Origin: Candidatus Fermentibacteraceae bacterium
GTDB taxonomy: Bacteria; Fermentibacterota; Fermentibacteria; Fermentibacterales; JCC-6
NCBI GenBank assembly: GCA_030596465.1
Contig: JAUVJW010000012.1
Span: 1-17,376 of the forward strand
Length of the DNA: 17,376 bases
Reading direction: 5' to 3'
Part shown: in pieces, positions 14,792-17,376 of the stretch
Layout: every line of letters begins with the position of its first letter
Numbering within the stretch: position 1 is the first letter of the stretch
The notes under the pieces: generated by a model
Told to the model about the DNA's origin: nothing
The model's database searches: none
Seen by the model: only the letters and a program-made list of their open reading frames with translations
Translations under genes and position numbers: made by a program

Positions 14792-16132
14792 ATGAAAAAG
14801 TTGCAAGTATACATTCTGAAAGAGTTCTTCCCCCCATTCCTGCTCTCCCTTGGTCTGTTTACATTCATAATGCTTTTAGACAAACTTCTTGATCTGCTTG
14901 ATCTCATCGTCAGCAAAGGCGTTCCAATGCGCATTGTCGCTGAAATATTCCTGCTTCTTCTCCCCTCAATGGTTGCAGTTGTTATTCCCATGGGAGTTCT
15001 CGCAGGTATTCTTATCGCCGTCGGCAGGCTGTCCGGAGACCTTGAGATCACTGCTATGAAATCCAGCGGCGCAAGTATTTATAACATAATGTTTCCCCTT
15101 GGAATGGTGGCACTTCTCATAGCCGGAATTCTCGTGGTATTCAACAACAGCGTTCTTCCCGAGGCGAACCATATAGCCCGAAACCTCCTTCTTGATATCG
15201 GAACAATGAGACCCACCGCCAGGATTGAGCCCGGAATGTTTGTAGATGAAATTGATAACTACAGAATCTATGTTCAGGAAAAAGACGACCTTACCGGCAA
15301 TCTGATCGGTGTGGTCATTCACACAAATACTCCCGGAGCCCCTGACAGAACCATTACAGCCATGGAAGGAACCATGGAGCCTGTCGGTGTCAACCATCTC
15401 AGATTAACCCTTGAAGATGGTCAGATGCATGAAAAGGATCGGGTAAACGGCTACAGATTTGCCTCATTCAACAGCTATATTATTGATATTGCACGCTCTG
15501 AAGATCTTGTAAGGCATGACAGAAGCAGCAGAGGCGACAGAGAGATGTCCGCAGAACAGATGGGTGTATTCGTTGACAGTCTCCGTGATCGGAGTATTCT
15601 TCTTACTGACAGCATATCAACCGTAGCGGAATCTTTCATGGCTTCTGTTTTCAGTGAAGACAACCCGGTTGCTTCAGGAGACAGTACAAGAAGGATCAGA
15701 AACACCATGACCTGGCTTACCGCAACATCCACCGAACTGATACTGCTCAATGAACAGGTCAACAATCTTCAAAGAAATATCGGCAAATACAATGTGGAGA
15801 TTCACAAGAAATACTCAATCCCCTTCGCGTGCATAGTTTTTGTTCTGCTGGGGGTTCCGCTGGGGCTTTCTTCAAAAAATTCCAATACGGGACTTGCTGT
15901 ATCAATGAGTCTTGTTTTCATACTTGTTTATTACTTCTTCCTCATCGCAGGTGAACAACTTGCTGACAGGGGCAGAGTCGCGGCCTGGGTTGCAATGTGG
16001 TCGCCGAATATTCTACTTGGCGCACTGGGTGTATATCTTACTTTCAGAAGCATGCGGGAGGGCCATCCTGTTCCACTGCCCGACTTCAAAGAACTCATGC
16101 AGAAGCTCAGAAGAAAAGGACACCACAAGTGA
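14792..16132 (+). CDS. lptF: LPS export ABC transporter permease LptF (YjgP/YjgQ family)
   Basis: This 446-residue permease has three N-terminal membrane segments (about 15-38, 48-77 and 100-120), a periplasmic beta-jellyroll region (about 130-235) and three C-terminal segments (about 342-360, 367-387 and 397-417). The loop GDLEITAMKSSGAS (82-95) is the family's conserved cytoplasmic coupling segment. LptF pairs with LptG and the ATPase LptB to extract LPS from the inner membrane and push it to LptC/LptA. It is about 80 residues longer than E. coli LptF (366). The extra length is mostly a charged, helix-prone insert (about 236-335) between the jellyroll and the fourth membrane segment. The gene follows a near-consensus promoter and overlaps lptG by 4 bp. 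Assignment to LptF rather than LptG rests on gene order, since the two are paralogues. Confidence 0.9.
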   Translation: MKKLQVYILKEFFPPFLLSLGLFTFIMLLDKLLDLLDLIVSKGVPMRIVAEIFLLLLPSMVAVVIPMGVLAGILIAVGRLSGDLEITAMKSSGASIYNIMFPLGMVALLIAGILVVFNNSVLPEANHIARNLLLDIGTMRPTARIEPGMFVDEIDNYRIYVQEKDDLTGNLIGVVIHTNTPGAPDRTITAMEGTMEPVGVNHLRLTLEDGQMHEKDRVNGYRFASFNSYIIDIARSEDLVRHDRSSRGDREMSAEQMGVFVDSLRDRSILLTDSISTVAESFMASVFSEDNPVASGDSTRRIRNTMTWLTATSTELILLNEQVNNLQRNIGKYNVEIHKKYSIPFACIVFVLLGVPLGLSSKNSNTGLAVSMSLVFILVYYFFLIAGEQLADRGRVAAWVAMWSPNILLGALGVYLTFRSMREGHPVPLPDFKELMQKLRRKGHHK

Positions 16133-17214
16133 AAATACTGGACCGGTATCTGGCCGGACACTTTATCAGAATGATTCTCATGACTGTTCTTTCTTTCACT
16201 GTGATTTTCATCACCGTAAATGCCTTTGACCATTTCAGCAGATGGGTGGATAAAGATGTTACCGCGATCATTTTTCTGAGATACTACTTCTACGGACTTC
16301 CTTACATCATAGTTCTCGTAACACCAATAGCGGTTTTGATATGCTCTCTGCTCCTTGTAACGGGAATGGCTAAAAACAACGAATTGACCGCGATGCGCGC
16401 AACTGGAGTTTCCATACCAAGGATTTTCCTGCCCCTTATTGTCGTGGGATTCATAATCAGCGTATTCACACTGGTTGTGGGAGATTTTGTAGTAGCGGAC
16501 GCCAATTATTTGCAGACACAGGTTAAAAGGGTGGAAATTGATGGCAGAGACCCTATTAACTATCTCATGAGGAATGATTTTGCCCATAGAACACTTGATG
16601 GAGCAATCGTTGAGATAGGACTTTTTGACGGCCAGCACGCGAACATATCAAGGGGGATTGTTGAATGGTTTGACGACAGCCTCAGGGTTACCAGAAGAGT
16701 GGATGCCCAGAGACTGACATACATTGACTCTGTATGGACAGGAATTTCTGCCGAGGAAAGACGGTTCGCGACCTCCGGAGAGATGTCCTTCACCCTTCAC
16801 GATACCCTGCCGTTGCCTGAAATCGCGGATACACCGGAGGATTTTGGAAGCAGAAGAAAAAGTGCCGCAGAAATGAACATCTTCCAGTTATGGGACCATA
16901 TCGGAAGGATAAGAAGCGCCGGAGGAAATCCAACAGGAGATCTGGTTGAATTCTGGCTTACCCTTTTCTTTCCGTTTTCCACTCTTATCATGGTTCTTGT
17001 AGGCGCGCCCCTGGCCACAAGCAACCCCCGAAGCGGCAAATCAACCAGCATTGGCCTTGCGGTACTGCTGGGATTCATCTTTTTCTCACTGGCCAGATTC
17101 GGACAGACACTGGGACACAAAGGTGCCCTCGAGCCCATTCTTGCAGCCGCTCTCCCGGAAGTTGTTTTCATTATTCTTGGAGTATGGCTTTTCAGGAGGG
17201 CCGGTCAGCACTAA
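16129..17214 (+). CDS. lptG: LPS export ABC transporter permease LptG (YjgP/YjgQ family)
   Basis: This 361-residue protein is almost exactly the usual LptG length. The start is GTG at 16129, inside the lptF stop (GTGA, 4-bp overlap) and eight bases after AAGGA. An upstream in-frame ATG at 15997 would overlap lptF by 136 bp and add a sequence that is the lptF shadow. The protein begins MKILDRYLAGHF, typical of the family. It has membrane segments at about 13-33, 55-79 and 97-120, the coupling loop NNELTAMRATGVS (83-95), a periplasmic domain (about 125-265) and three C-terminal segments that include FFPFSTLIMVLVGAPLA. It works with LptF and LptB in LPS export. No lptB, lptC or lptA gene lies in the window. 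Confidence 0.93.
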   Translation: MKILDRYLAGHFIRMILMTVLSFTVIFITVNAFDHFSRWVDKDVTAIIFLRYYFYGLPYIIVLVTPIAVLICSLLLVTGMAKNNELTAMRATGVSIPRIFLPLIVVGFIISVFTLVVGDFVVADANYLQTQVKRVEIDGRDPINYLMRNDFAHRTLDGAIVEIGLFDGQHANISRGIVEWFDDSLRVTRRVDAQRLTYIDSVWTGISAEERRFATSGEMSFTLHDTLPLPEIADTPEDFGSRRKSAAEMNIFQLWDHIGRIRSAGGNPTGDLVEFWLTLFFPFSTLIMVLVGAPLATSNPRSGKSTSIGLAVLLGFIFFSLARFGQTLGHKGALEPILAAALPEVVFIILGVWLFRRAGQH

Positions 17215-17230
17215 CCCGAATCCATCACAG

Positions 17231-17370
17231 GTTGCTGTCGCGAAATGCAGTAGATTGTTGTTCAGCCAAGGCATACGACTGGCGACCCCGCAGGCATACT
17301 CTTGCAGTATGTTGAGGATGGCGACAGGAGTATAACGAAGGCTGTGCAGCGAGATACGGTATTGCAGCAA
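17231..17370. repeat. Structured non-coding element with inverted and direct repeats, unidentified
   Basis: This 140-base stretch follows lptG and has no convincing gene. TTGCTG (17232-17237) is matched by inverted CAGCAA (17365-17370), which would close the whole element. Inside are CTGTCGC (17235-17241) with GCGACAG (17321-17327), CAGCC (17263-17267) with GGCTG (17340-17344) and a hairpin CATACT-cttgc-AGTATG (17295-17311). Direct repeats are GGCATAC (17270 and 17293) and TGGCGAC (17280 and 17319). It could be a dispersed intergenic repeat (MITE- or REP-like) or a small structured RNA. I do not recognise a known family, and the element may continue past the window edge. Confidence 0.45.
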
Positions 17371-17376
17371 GAAACT

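Noticed and set aside
15997..16128. Longer lptG start at ATG 15997
   Set aside because: It would add 44 residues encoded inside lptF in another frame. The GTG at 16129 has a ribosome site, a typical stop-start overlap and a family-typical N-terminus.
17295..17311. Hairpin after lptG as an intrinsic terminator
   Set aside because: The stem is only six pairs, is not GC-rich, and has no T-run after it.
17086..17370. Open frame of 94 codons on the minus strand at the right edge
   Set aside because: Half is antisense to the lptG end and half covers the repeat-rich element. There is no ribosome site or recognisable domain.
1..17376. CRISPR arrays, tRNA or rRNA genes, insertion sequences
   Set aside because: No regularly spaced repeats, no cloverleaf-like or rRNA segments, and no transposase-like frames were seen on either strand.

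Overview
The window reads as one chromosomal block of a Gram-negative (two-membrane) bacterium. Three things support this: paired LptF/LptG lipopolysaccharide exporters, a very large outer-membrane SprA-type protein with a signal peptide and a C-terminal beta-strand ending in Phe, and a type IV pilus motor operon. SprA-type proteins are best known from Bacteroidota, while the pilus gene order resembles that of Myxococcota. Together they suggest an uncultured FCB-related lineage (for example Fermentibacteria, Gemmatimonadota or WOR-3-like). The lineage is inference; no rRNA or other taxonomic marker is present.

Layout. The left 14.7 kb is transcribed leftward (minus strand). In transcription order it is: sprA-like (14668-9059), an 87-bp gap with a possible sigma-70 promoter, pilB copy 1 (8971-7223), pilB copy 2 (7230-5440, overlapping copy 1 by 8 bp), pilT (5402-4332), pilC (4320-3115), pilS (3095-1488) and pilR (1495-110, overlapping pilS by 8 bp). 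At the left edge, just past pilR, a good sigma-54 (-24/-12) promoter (19-4, minus) points out of the window. This is where pilA lies in the Myxococcus order pilB-T-C-S-R-A. The right 2.6 kb is transcribed rightward: lptF (14792-16132) and lptG (16129-17214, overlapping by 4 bp) follow a near-consensus sigma-70 promoter at 14718-14746. The last 150 bases hold a non-coding element rich in inverted and direct repeats.

How the genes work together. PilB (extension) and PilT (retraction) ATPases act on the inner-membrane platform PilC to drive a type IV pilus. PilS-PilR is the two-component system that typically switches on pilin transcription through sigma-54. The two PilB copies differ in an interesting way. 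Copy 1 begins with a complete 24-5-24-residue MshEN c-di-GMP-binding signature, while copy 2 has a degenerate version, so only one motor is likely to respond to the second messenger. The SprA-like protein is related to the outer-membrane channel of the type IX secretion system, but no other type IX component is visible here. LptF/LptG supply the inner-membrane part of the LPS transporter.

The points most worth following up are the MshEN divergence between the tandem PilB motors, the sigma-54 promoter predicting an off-window pilin, a nine-guanine tract inside the sprA-like gene, and the structured repeat at the right end.
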